Source of the DNA: Akkermansia sp.
GTDB lineage: Bacteria > Verrucomicrobiota > Verrucomicrobiia > Verrucomicrobiales > Akkermansiaceae
DNA: 9,628 bases
Assembly (NCBI GenBank): GCA_020047775.1
Contig: JAIFNK010000263.1
Span: 1 to 9,628, forward strand
Reading direction: 5' to 3'
The position numbers were made by a program, and so were the translations under genes. Under the pieces are notes generated by a model. It was not told the origin of the DNA, did no database searches, and worked only from the letters and a program-made list of their open reading frames with translations. Position 1 is the stretch's first letter, and every line of letters begins with the position of its first letter. Shown one piece after another: positions 1 through 6,126 of this stretch.

Positions 1-357
1 GACCGGTGGGTGAATCGCGGAAAAACTCGAAATGAAAACAATGTGACCCCGTCCGCGGGTGATCATGCCGGGTAAAACCGCATTGGCACTTGCAGCGGCA
101 CCCTCGTAATTTGTGGCAATCACCTCATCCCAGGCCGCTTCATCCGTGCGCATCAACGGATGATCCCGGATGATCCCGGCGGCGCAGACGAGCAGATCGG
201 CTGATTCCAGCGGTGGCAGGGAACGGAATGAATCCGGATTTGAAACATCCAGGGACTTTCGGTCCGGAGCCAAAATCGTCCAATCCGGCGAGGTGAACGC
301 TTGAATCAAGGCGCTGCCCAATCCACCGCTGCCGCCTGTAATCACCAGTTGATTCAC
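1..357 (-). CDS. Short-chain dehydrogenase/reductase (SDR), partial, C-terminus beyond left edge
   Basis: NAD(P)-dependent oxidoreductase of the classical SDR family; the substrate cannot be told. The 119 visible residues begin VNQLVITGGSGGLG. They contain the Rossmann nucleotide-binding motif TGxxxGxG (residues 7-14), a CAAG at 58-61 in the place of the usual NNAG, the structural Asn at 83 (TNYEG), and ISSFSA with the catalytic Ser at about 111. The YxxxK active-site pair would lie just past the window edge, so catalytic completeness is unknown. I chose the GTG at 355-357 because it places the first beta strand at the very N-terminus, as is usual in SDRs. The same frame stays open upstream, with further GTG/TTG codons (for example GTG at 397-399), so a longer start is possible. 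No Shine-Dalgarno sequence is visible. A terminator at 651-688 separates it from pdhC, so it is probably its own transcription unit. Confidence 0.82.
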   Translation of the reverse strand, partial: MNQLVITGGSGGLGSALIQAFTSPDWTILAPDRKSLDVSNPDSFRSLPPLESADLLVCAAGIIRDHPLMRTDEAAWDEVIATNYEGAAASANAVLPGMITRGRGHIVFISSFSAIHPPV

Positions 358-650
358 TCGCCAGAAGGATGGATCGGATCCCTTCGTCCCTGCAAGCACG
401 GCAATCACCAAGAACCCCGGCAGAGCTTGGGAATAACCTCCGAACAGGTGGGTGAAACCGGCTGCAGTCAGGCAAATCCAAGTTTCATCCGGACTTCATA
501 CAGCTTCATCCGCAGGTTGTTGTTCCCGTGGAACGCCCGGCGCCAAGCTGAGGAACAGGCGGGTTTCCGGCTTATTTACACTATGAAGAAGAAGATCTTA
601 TAGGTTCAAAAATGAAGAAATCATCAAGAGAAGAGAAGCCAAGCGGGTGA
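358..650. other. Spacer upstream of the SDR gene, no convincing gene
   Basis: Short open frames exist on both strands, but none has family features. On the minus strand a 13-codon frame starts with ATG at 507-509 and stops at 468-470; it has no ribosome binding site. At 521-535 there is TGTTCCCGTGGAACG, which resembles the three parS-like palindromes further right but lacks one central base. The stretch probably serves as promoter and long 5' leader for the minus-strand SDR gene. Confidence 0.5.
597..627 (-). promoter_or_regulatory. Candidate sigma70-type promoter facing the SDR gene
   Basis: On the minus strand TTGATG (622-627) is followed after 19 bases by TATAAG (597-602). The boxes match 4 of 6 and 5 of 6 consensus bases and the spacer is at the long end of the tolerated range. 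It lies just downstream of the pdhC terminator and about 240 bases before the SDR start. This is sequence resemblance only. Confidence 0.25.
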
Positions 651-688
651 AACAAAAAGATCCCACCAGCCGCTTGCGACCGATGGGA
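651..688 (-). terminator. Rho-independent terminator of pdhC
   Basis: Read on the minus strand, a 9-bp stem TCCCATCGG / CTGGTGGGA (two G.T pairs; arms at 680-688 and 661-669) encloses a 10-base loop and is followed directly by TCTTTTTGTT. It begins about 28 bases after the pdhC stop codon, which fits the end of that transcript. Confidence 0.8.
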
Positions 689-716
689 CCTGCCGTGACA
701 AACCGCCTGAATGAGC

Positions 717-2039
717 TCAGAGCAGCATCAGGGCGGGCTGCTCGATGAGTTTCTTGATCTCGGCAAGGAAGGAGGCTCCCACCGCTCCATCGACCACGCG
801 ATGGTCACAGGACAGTCCGAGGTTCATCCGCAGTCCGGGGACGATTTGACCGTCCTTGACCACGGGTTTCTCGATTGCGGCACCGACCGAGAGAATCGCG
901 GCTTGAGGTGGATTGACGATCGCGTCGAAGGATTCAATGCCCCAAGCACCGAGATTGGAAACGGTGATGGTTCCGCCGTCGAACTCATCGGGCTTGAGTT
1001 TCTTGTCCTTGGCGCGGATGGCGAAGTCCTTGACCGCGCGGGAGATCGCCAGCAGAGACTTGGATTCAGCTTGTTTGATGACCGGCGTGACCAGGCCGTC
1101 TTCCACAGCCACAGCCACGGACAGTCCGACGTGCTTGAATTTCACGATGTGGTCGCCGGCGAACGAGGCATTGACCGCAGGCACGGCTTCGGCGGCGTTG
1201 ATGACCGCTTTGAGGATGAAGTCATTGACGGAATATTTGTTGCCATGGGTCTTTTCGGCCTGCGCATTGACTTGTTGGCGAAGCGCCATGAGCGGGGCCG
1301 CGTCTACTTCAAGATGCAGGTAAAAATGGGGGATGGTGGTTTTAGAAGTGAGGAGTCGCGAGGCAATGATCTTGCGCATGGAGCTCAGCTCGATTCTTTC
1401 GTCGCCCTCGCGGGCCACCGGAGCAATTGCCAAGGGTGCGGGCGCTGCGGCCAAGGGTGCGGCAGGAGCGACGGTTTTTGTCTTGATGGACGCGGCCAAG
1501 GCTGCGGCTGCTGTGGCGTCCGAAGAACGGGGTGCGGCTGCCGTGGCAGGAGCACTTGCGGCGGCCTCGACATCGCTTTTGACAATGCGCCCGGCAGGAC
1601 CTGAACCGGAAATGCGGGTAAGATCGACTCCCTGTTCTCCCGCGAGCTTACGGGCAAGCGGCGAGACCTTGAGGCGTTCATTCGATGCTGCGGCTGCCGG
1701 CTGGGCTTCGGCAGGGGTGGGTGCCGGAGAAGCCGGGGCGGGTGTCGGCCCGGCCGGTGTGCTCACGGTCGCTTGTGGGGTGGGTGCCGGTGATGAGCCG
1801 GAGTCACCGTCGAGCACCGCCAGGGTTCCGCCGATTGGAGCGCGTTCACCCTCCTTGACGAGAATGGCGGTAAGGGTGCCGTCATCGAAAGCTTCCATTT
1901 CCATGGTCGCCTTGTCGGTTTCGATTTCTGCGAGAATGTCACCGATTTCGACGGAGTCGCCGATTTTTTTGTGCCATTTGATGAGGGTGCCCTCGGTCAT
2001 GGTATCCGAGAGTTTTGGCATTTCGATGTTCACAGACAT
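717..2039 (-). CDS. pdhC: Pyruvate dehydrogenase complex E2, dihydrolipoamide acetyltransferase
   Basis: Core subunit of the cytoplasmic pyruvate dehydrogenase complex: it moves the acetyl group from the E1 active site to CoA on a swinging lipoyl arm. Of 440 residues, 1-77 form one biotinyl/lipoyl domain with the lipoylated Lys43 in ETDKATMEME. An Ala/Pro-rich linker follows (about 81-119), then the peripheral subunit-binding domain (about 122-158, VSPLARKLAGEQGVDL and GSGPAGRIVKSDV). A second Ala/Pro linker (about 160-209) leads to the chloramphenicol-acetyltransferase-like catalytic domain (about 212-440) with DHRVVDGA, in which His413 and Asp417 are the expected catalytic residues. It is complete and of normal length for a single-lipoyl E2. 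The neighbouring E1 genes argue for pyruvate rather than another 2-oxo acid, although specificity is not provable from E2 alone. A terminator lies between it and the genes upstream, so it may have its own promoter; I could not identify one. No Shine-Dalgarno sequence precedes the ATG. Confidence 0.96.
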   Translation of the reverse strand: MSVNIEMPKLSDTMTEGTLIKWHKKIGDSVEIGDILAEIETDKATMEMEAFDDGTLTAILVKEGERAPIGGTLAVLDGDSGSSPAPTPQATVSTPAGPTPAPASPAPTPAEAQPAAAASNERLKVSPLARKLAGEQGVDLTRISGSGPAGRIVKSDVEAAASAPATAAAPRSSDATAAAALAASIKTKTVAPAAPLAAAPAPLAIAPVAREGDERIELSSMRKIIASRLLTSKTTIPHFYLHLEVDAAPLMALRQQVNAQAEKTHGNKYSVNDFILKAVINAAEAVPAVNASFAGDHIVKFKHVGLSVAVAVEDGLVTPVIKQAESKSLLAISRAVKDFAIRAKDKKLKPDEFDGGTITVSNLGAWGIESFDAIVNPPQAAILSVGAAIEKPVVKDGQIVPGLRMNLGLSCDHRVVDGAVGASFLAEIKKLIEQPALMLL

Positions 2040-2120
2040 GATATTGATAGGGAAGTGGAGTCGGCGGGAGAATGAGAAAAATTGAGGGTATTTCCAGCCT
2101 TTTTACCGGGAGAGTTGGAA

Positions 2121-2159
2121 ACAAAAAAGCGCGGGGGAGTTCGTGACTCCTCCGCGCTT
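2121..2159 (-). terminator. Strong Rho-independent terminator after the Cys-rich lipoprotein gene
   Basis: On the minus strand a 14-bp stem, AAGCGCGGAGGAGT / ACTCCCCCGCGCTT, pairs fully with one G.T wobble (arms at 2146-2159 and 2127-2140). It closes a 5-base loop (2141-2145) and runs straight into TTTTTTGT. It is the best terminator in the window. It lies 23 bases past the lipoprotein stop codon and upstream of pdhC. Confidence 0.93.
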
Positions 2160-2182
2160 GGGAAAACGATGGATGGATCAAC

Positions 2183-2602
2183 TCAAGGGGTGACTAGCAC
2201 CGGGCCAAGAGGAAGCGGTTTCATGGTGGGAATCAGACCAAGGTTGGGGCTGCCACTGGAACCCTGCGTGCTTGCCAAGCGCATGGTATACTCCGAGGTG
2301 GTGCCGCAGCAATCCTTCGTCGGGCAGAAATACCGTGTGCACGGACCGCATGGGACACGAACCTTCCGGGTCACGGTCTTGTAGCGAGGCACTTTTTCCT
2401 GGATGGTTTCAACCATGCCGCCCTTGCCACCGTAGCCGGGGGTGGCGACTTGTTTGGTCACGATGTCATAGCCGCAGGTTCTCAATTTGCGGGTCTCCGT
2501 GCGGTAGCCAGCGGTCCGGGTAGACGTACCGAACATCGAGCAGCAGGAGGAAAAGCCGAGGGAAACGGCGATAAGGGTAGCTAGAAGTGCTAGGTTTTTC
2601 AT
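2183..2602 (-). CDS. Cys-rich putative lipoprotein with a duplicated YxTxTRKxR motif
   Basis: I do not recognise a named family. The 139-residue product opens with a lipoprotein-type signal peptide: MKN, a hydrophobic core (about 4-17), and GFSSC with Cys20 as the likely lipidated residue. Phe at -3 is not ideal for a lipobox, so membrane anchoring is likely rather than certain. The mature part holds two related segments, YRTETRKLRTCG (33-44) and YKTVTRKVRVPCG (74-86). The second leads into a Cys cluster, CGPCTRYFCPTKDCC (85-99), that could form disulfides or bind metal. The C-terminal 30 residues are Pro/Gly/Ser-rich and look unstructured. It lies 38 bases after a tiny lipoprotein-like ORF with a very similar signal peptide, and is closed by a strong terminator. 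The ATG at 2600-2602 fits the signal peptide; no Shine-Dalgarno sequence is visible. Function unknown; a structural or envelope-stress role is only a guess. Confidence 0.8.
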   Translation of the reverse strand: MKNLALLATLIAVSLGFSSCCSMFGTSTRTAGYRTETRKLRTCGYDIVTKQVATPGYGGKGGMVETIQEKVPRYKTVTRKVRVPCGPCTRYFCPTKDCCGTTSEYTMRLASTQGSSGSPNLGLIPTMKPLPLGPVLVTP

Positions 2603-2640
2603 GGTAGTTAGTGATTGGTGGTAAGAGAGGAAACGCGGTT

Positions 2641-2718
2641 TTAGAACAAACAGCAGCAGGAGGTGAGGCCTAGGACGAGTGCCGAGATTGCGACGAGTGT
2701 GGTGAGTTTTAAAAACAT
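2641..2718 (-). CDS. 25-residue lipoprotein-like peptide (entericidin-like in size)
   Basis: ATG at 2716-2718 to TAA at 2641-2643 encodes MFLKLTTLVAISALVLGLTS followed by CCCLF. This is a complete lipoprotein signal peptide (Lys4, hydrophobic core about 5-18) with lipobox-like LTSC (Cys21), ending only four residues after the first Cys. Processing would leave a lipidated pentapeptide CCCLF. It resembles entericidin-type tiny lipoproteins in size and layout but is shorter than those. Its signal peptide parallels that of the next gene (LGFSSCC against LGLTSCC), so the pair may be a duplication, with this copy truncated or reduced. It sits in the pdhB-lipoprotein spacer and has the same orientation. 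Whether it is translated cannot be told from sequence; there is no Shine-Dalgarno sequence. Confidence 0.6.
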   Translation of the reverse strand: MFLKLTTLVAISALVLGLTSCCCLF

Positions 2719-2725
2719 TTACGTG

Positions 2726-2753
2726 ATGCTAGGAACGCATGCCGCATTGGCAA
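2726..2753 (-). promoter_or_regulatory. Candidate promoter for the two small lipoprotein genes
   Basis: On the minus strand TTGCCA (2748-2753, 5 of 6 bases) is followed by a 16-base spacer and TAGCAT (2726-2731, 4 of 6). The -10 box ends 7 bases before the ATG of the 25-residue ORF, so the transcript would be almost leaderless. This would fit the absence of a Shine-Dalgarno sequence. Weak evidence, resemblance only. Confidence 0.25.
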
Positions 2754-2829
2754 TCAAAAAGACCGGGAGGTTTTATGCCGGGAAGGCTGGAAATCCGAAT
2801 TCCGGGAATGACATGGATTTTAAGAGGAT

Positions 2830-3816
2830 TCAACCGAGACTCAGAACCTTTTCCACAATCCTACGAGGATTCGGAAGTTGTTCATGTTCAATGTGTGGTG
2901 AATAAATTGCCGGGGCGTCGATCGAGCAAACCCGCTTGATCGGACCATCGAGATAATCGAACGCGTGATCTTGAATCAACATGGCGACCATTGCGGAAAC
3001 CCCGCCGAATGGCTTGGACTCGTCGACGAGGACCACGCGGTTGGTTTTCATGACGGATTTGAGAATGGCATCCTGGTCCAACGGGCGGATCGAGCGGAGA
3101 TCGAGCACCTCGGCGTCGATGCCGTGATCGTTCTTGAGAATTTCCGCAGCTGCCAAAGCCTGGATGACGGAGCGGCCGTGCGCGATCAGTGAAACATCCG
3201 AGCCTTCGCGTTTGATTTCCGCCAGACCGAGAGGAATTACGAAGTCACCGTCGGCGGGATCCGGAACCTCGCCGGTGGTTCCGTAGAGCAAGGTGTTCTC
3301 CATGAAATAGACAGGATCGTTGTCCCGGATCGCCGCCTTGATCAATCCCTTGGCATCGGCTGGTGTCGCAGGAGCGCAAACTTTCAATCCGGGAAATGCG
3401 GCAAACAACCCTTCCGGGATGTGCGAGTGGGTTGCGCCGACGCCCGTGCCACCATTGGCGGGTCCGCGGACGACGATCGGGCAGTTGCAAAGACCGCCGG
3501 ACATGTAGCGGACGCAGGCCGCATTGCTCACCAACTGGTCGAACGCGACGGAATGGAAGGACCAGAACATCAGTTCCATGACCGGGCGGACCCCCAGCAT
3601 GGAGGCACCGATACCCATACCGATGAATCCCGCTTCGGAAATCGGCGTGTCGACGATGCGCTTGTCGCCCCATTTTTTCCAAAGCCCTTCGGTGACTTTA
3701 TAGGCGCCGTTGTATTGGGCGACCTCCTCGCCCATCAGGACGACGTTCGGATCGCGGGCGAGTTCTTCATCAAGGCCTTCACGGAGGGCTTCACGATAGG
3801 TGAGAATGCGGGACAT
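2830..3816 (-). CDS. pdhB: Pyruvate dehydrogenase E1 component, beta subunit
   Basis: Beta subunit of the thiamine-diphosphate-dependent E1 heterotetramer, which decarboxylates pyruvate and acetylates the E2 lipoyl group. The 328 residues match the usual length. Visible landmarks are GEEVAQYNGAYKVTEGL (29-45) and DTPISEAGF (56-64), with Glu61 as the expected cofactor-activating acid. Further on come the conserved PVMELMFWSF and the C-terminal transketolase-type domain with DLRSIRPLD, VVLVDES and the terminal ending PHIEHEQLPNPRRIVEKVLSLG. It follows pdhA by 47 bases with the same orientation, so the two are almost certainly co-transcribed. No clear terminator follows; a few CCGGGA repeats around 2763-2808 form only short hairpins. 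No Shine-Dalgarno sequence before the ATG. A branched-chain E1 beta is the main alternative, less likely given the pdhA features. Confidence 0.95.
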   Translation of the reverse strand: MSRILTYREALREGLDEELARDPNVVLMGEEVAQYNGAYKVTEGLWKKWGDKRIVDTPISEAGFIGMGIGASMLGVRPVMELMFWSFHSVAFDQLVSNAACVRYMSGGLCNCPIVVRGPANGGTGVGATHSHIPEGLFAAFPGLKVCAPATPADAKGLIKAAIRDNDPVYFMENTLLYGTTGEVPDPADGDFVIPLGLAEIKREGSDVSLIAHGRSVIQALAAAEILKNDHGIDAEVLDLRSIRPLDQDAILKSVMKTNRVVLVDESKPFGGVSAMVAMLIQDHAFDYLDGPIKRVCSIDAPAIYSPHIEHEQLPNPRRIVEKVLSLG

Positions 3817-3863
3817 GGAAAATTGCGGAATGGAGATTTTGAAAATGGATGGATCAATGAGAC

Positions 3864-4940
3864 TCAGTCATTGAAGAAATGGCGTCCGATTTGCGAAGCC
3901 GGCGTGTTGTTGTCGGATTCCCAGTAAACATCGGTGCTGATATCGGCGATGGTCGGGGCAGGGGATTCCTCGGCGAATTTCACGGAGGCGGCGGCTTCGG
4001 TGGCGGCGTCCTTGTTGATGGTAGTGGCGAGTTCCTCGGTCATCACGCCCTCTGCGATGAGGCGGCGACGGAACACGGCGATGGGATCGTGGTTTTGTTT
4101 GTAATTCTCGATCTCCTCGGGAGTCCGGTATTTCTTGTGGTTCGCATCCGCGATGCTGTGGCCGTAGTAGCGGTAGGTGTCGATCTCGAGCACGGTCGGC
4201 TTCATTTCCTTCCGGGCGCGCTCCATGGCGATGTGGGTCTTGGCGCGGACTTCATACAAATCCGAGCCGTCGATGACGTCCCATTCGATGGCGTAGGCTT
4301 CCGCCCGCTGAGCGAGGCAGCCGTTGTAGGCGGAGGAACGTTCCTGGGAGGTGCCCATGGAGTAGCCGTTGTTTTCGATGACATAAACGACGGGAATTCC
4401 GAAGAGGGAAGCGATGTTCAGCGACTCATGGAAAGCACCTTGGTTGACCGCGCCATCGCCGAGGTAGCAGAGGCAGCAACCTTCGCGGCCGAGATACTTG
4501 AGTCCGTAGGCAAGGCCTAGGCCGAGCGGAGTTTGGCCGGCGACGATGCCGTGGCCACCCCAGAAGTTCTTGTCCGGGGCGAAGAAGTGCATGGAGCCGC
4601 CCTTGCCTTTGGAGCAACCGGTCTGCTTGCCATACATTTCCGCCATGCACTCGTTCATGCCCATGCCGACAGCGAGCGCATGGCCGTGGTCGCGATAAGC
4701 GGTGATGAAATGGTCGTTTGCGCCACCGAGGGAAATCGTTCCTACGGCGACCGCTTCCTGGCCGATGTAGAGGTGGAGGAACCCACCGATTTTTCCAGCT
4801 TGGTAATATTTCAGGCCCGCCTGCTCGAACCTGCGGATCCGAACCATCTGGGTGAAGAGCTCGATTTTCCGCTCGGGGGTGAGCGCTTGATTAATCGGCG
4901 AATGGGCGAAGTCGAGTGCGGAGGAACTGGCGCTGGTCAT
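3864..4940 (-). CDS. pdhA: Pyruvate dehydrogenase E1 component, alpha subunit
   Basis: Alpha subunit of E1. The 358 residues include the thiamine-diphosphate/Mg motif from GDGAVNQG (161-168) through the NN pair at 190-191 (IENNGYSMGTS). The E1 alpha landmarks GFLHLYIGQEAVAVG (53-67), AYRDHGHALAVG (81-92), GKGGSMHFF (112-120) and GGHGIVAGQTPLGLGLA (128-144) are also present. The RYYGHSIADAN loop corresponds to the region that carries the regulatory serine in mitochondrial enzymes; bacterial enzymes are not generally regulated there. The N-terminal 20 residues are Ser/Ala-rich and probably disordered. The gene lies 45 bases downstream of the DUF6580-like gene and 47 bases upstream of pdhB. The ATG is not preceded by a Shine-Dalgarno sequence. 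Confidence 0.96.
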   Translation of the reverse strand: MTSASSSALDFAHSPINQALTPERKIELFTQMVRIRRFEQAGLKYYQAGKIGGFLHLYIGQEAVAVGTISLGGANDHFITAYRDHGHALAVGMGMNECMAEMYGKQTGCSKGKGGSMHFFAPDKNFWGGHGIVAGQTPLGLGLAYGLKYLGREGCCLCYLGDGAVNQGAFHESLNIASLFGIPVVYVIENNGYSMGTSQERSSAYNGCLAQRAEAYAIEWDVIDGSDLYEVRAKTHIAMERARKEMKPTVLEIDTYRYYGHSIADANHKKYRTPEEIENYKQNHDPIAVFRRRLIAEGVMTEELATTINKDAATEAAASVKFAEESPAPTIADISTDVYWESDNNTPASQIGRHFFND

Positions 4941-4985
4941 GGGGCGTGCGTTGAGAAGATGAATCGGGAAAATCTCGCGGGAGTG

Positions 4986-5555
4986 TTATCGGGACTTGGC
5001 AGGGAGAGACTGGGCGAAGGAGAACGCCGGCCTTGGCAGGCGAAACTGCGCGAGGGCGAAGATTCCGGTGAAGAGCACATTTGCGGCGGTCAGGTTACGC
5101 AGGAAAACCCAGGAAGGAATCGGGCTTCCGACGGGGCCGGACCAGACGGATTGGAAAAGGCCTTCGAGATTTTTCGCATAAAGCGGATCGGTGATCCAAG
5201 CACCGCCGCAGGTGATGAGGTGGAACACGACGGCCGATGTGGCTGAACCGAGAAGCAGGGTGGTGAGGCCGCGATGAGTGAGTGCCTTACCCATGAAGAA
5301 AATGGCGATCAGGGCGAGACTGGTGGTGGCGAAATCCAACGGGTTGGCGGTATGGCCGACGCCAAACGGGAAGGTCACCGCCCAGACACCCAGGGGGATG
5401 GCGAAGCCACGCCAACCAGGGGCCAACAGGGCACCGCAGAAGAACAGGGCGGCGAGCGGCTGGAAGTTGGGTAACGCTTCCGGGAAAGCACTGCCGAGCA
5501 CGCGAAAAGCGATGAGAAGTCCTACAACCAATACGAGCGGAATATAACGTTTCAT
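4986..5555 (-). CDS. DUF6580-like integral membrane protein
   Basis: A 189-residue polytopic protein with about six hydrophobic segments: roughly 4-20, 33-47, 51-66, 75-92, 96-116 and 149-170. The pattern PNFQPLAALFFCGAL (29-43), a WITDPLYAKNLEGL segment (120-133) between the last membrane segments, and a final FLRNLTAANVLFTGIFAL agrees with what I recall of the DUF6580 family. That family has distant resemblance to substrate-binding S components of ECF vitamin transporters. Its substrate is unknown. Proximity to pdhA (45 bases, same strand) invites the guess of a cofactor precursor such as thiamine or lipoate, but this rests on position only. It is divergent from cdd, and the 105-base gap between them should hold both promoters. 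Confidence 0.75.
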   Translation of the reverse strand: MKRYIPLVLVVGLLIAFRVLGSAFPEALPNFQPLAALFFCGALLAPGWRGFAIPLGVWAVTFPFGVGHTANPLDFATTSLALIAIFFMGKALTHRGLTTLLLGSATSAVVFHLITCGGAWITDPLYAKNLEGLFQSVWSGPVGSPIPSWVFLRNLTAANVLFTGIFALAQFRLPRPAFSFAQSLPAKSR

Positions 5556-5625
5556 GACGGCGGAAGGATTGTGGATTTTTTGGGGCGCGGCTAGATCAAA
5601 ATCCGTGTGGGGAAAAGGTTTTTTG

Positions 5626-5661
5626 TTCCTGAAATCAGAAGAGGTTTGTAGTTTTCAGGAA
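5626..5661. repeat. Perfect 9-bp inverted repeat at the cdd start
   Basis: TTCCTGAAA (5626-5634) and TTTCAGGAA (5653-5661) are exact reverse complements, separated by 18 bases. The right arm includes the AGGA just before the cdd ATG and the A of the start codon. It could be an operator for the divergent cdd / membrane-protein promoters, or an mRNA hairpin that hides the cdd start. The sequence does not decide between these. Confidence 0.55.
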
Positions 5662-6050
5662 TGGATTGGGATTCACTGGTGGCGGTGGCATGGCAGGCTC
5701 GGGAAATGGCCTACGCGCCTTACTCGAACTTTCATGTCGGGGCCGCCGTACTTGCGGTGGATGGCCGGGTTTTTGCAGGCTGCAACGTGGAAAACATCTC
5801 CTTTGGCCTGACCAATTGCGCCGAGCGCGTGGCCATCGTTGCGGCGGTCGCAGCCGGTGCCCGGGAGTTTCTTGCCATCGCGGTGGTGGCGGATACCGCG
5901 GTTCCGATTTCACCGTGCGGTGCCTGTCGTCAGGTGATGGCGGAATTTGGAGTGCCGGTGGTGATGCTGGCAAACCGGACCGCGCGGGAGCCGTTCCGCC
6001 TGGAGGAACTCCTGCCACGGGCTTCCCTTGGGATTTTGGACCGGATCTGA
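5661..6050 (+). CDS. cdd: Cytidine deaminase
   Basis: Converts cytidine and deoxycytidine to uridine and deoxyuridine in pyrimidine salvage. The 129-residue length is that of the small homotetrameric class with one zinc per subunit. The zinc site is complete: Cys53 with catalytic Glu55 in TNCAERVA, and Cys86/Cys89 in PCGACRQV. Substrate-contact motifs YSNFHVGAA (21-29) and CNVENISFG (41-49) are present. AGGA directly abuts the ATG, too close to act as a normal ribosome binding site. An inverted repeat overlaps the start codon. The stop codon is 76 bases before the mnmG ATG and 6 bases before the first parS-like site; co-transcription with mnmG is likely. Confidence 0.96.
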   Translation: MDWDSLVAVAWQAREMAYAPYSNFHVGAAVLAVDGRVFAGCNVENISFGLTNCAERVAIVAAVAAGAREFLAIAVVADTAVPISPCGACRQVMAEFGVPVVMLANRTAREPFRLEELLPRASLGILDRI

Positions 6051-6056
6051 CGAGAT

Positions 6057-6072
6057 TGTTCCACGTGGAACA
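6057..6072. promoter_or_regulatory. parS: parS-like site 1 (perfect palindrome, cdd-mnmG spacer)
   Basis: TGTTCCACGTGGAACA, a perfect 16-bp palindrome that agrees with the bacterial parS consensus TGTTNCACGTGNAACA, the DNA target of the CTPase clamp ParB/Spo0J in chromosome segregation. It starts 6 bases after the cdd stop and lies 54 bases before the mnmG start codon. It is the only one of the three copies outside coding sequence. Identification rests on the exact match plus two more copies close by. Confidence 0.88.
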
Positions 6073-6085
6073 CGTTTATCCGAGC

Positions 6086-6114
6086 TTGAGCGGGCTTGGG
6101 GAACCGCCTATGTT
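6086..6114 (+). promoter_or_regulatory. Candidate promoter for mnmG
   Basis: TTGAGC (6086-6091) and TATGTT (6109-6114) are separated by 17 bases; each matches 4 of 6 consensus bases. The -10 box would end 12 bases before the mnmG ATG. It starts 13 bases after parS-like site 1, so ParB spreading from that site could affect it. Resemblance only. Confidence 0.22.
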
Positions 6115-6126
6115 GCGCGCCCCGCG

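Noticed and set aside
301..603. 100-codon plus-strand frame in the SDR upstream spacer
   Set aside because: No family features, and it runs antisense over the SDR start and the leader region.
711..1604. A 297-codon plus-strand frame opposite pdhC, and other long frames opposite pdhC, pdhB and pdhA
   Set aside because: They are low-complexity mirror translations of well-supported PDH genes.
2763..2808. CCGGGA repeats and the ATTCCGGGAAT palindrome after pdhB as a terminator
   Set aside because: The hairpins are only 4-5 bp and not placed directly before a T run.
5556..5660. AT-rich cdd/DUF6580 gap as a replication origin
   Set aside because: Only one or two poor DnaA-box-like words (for example TGTGGATTT near 5570) and no cluster; oriC may be nearby but not visibly here.
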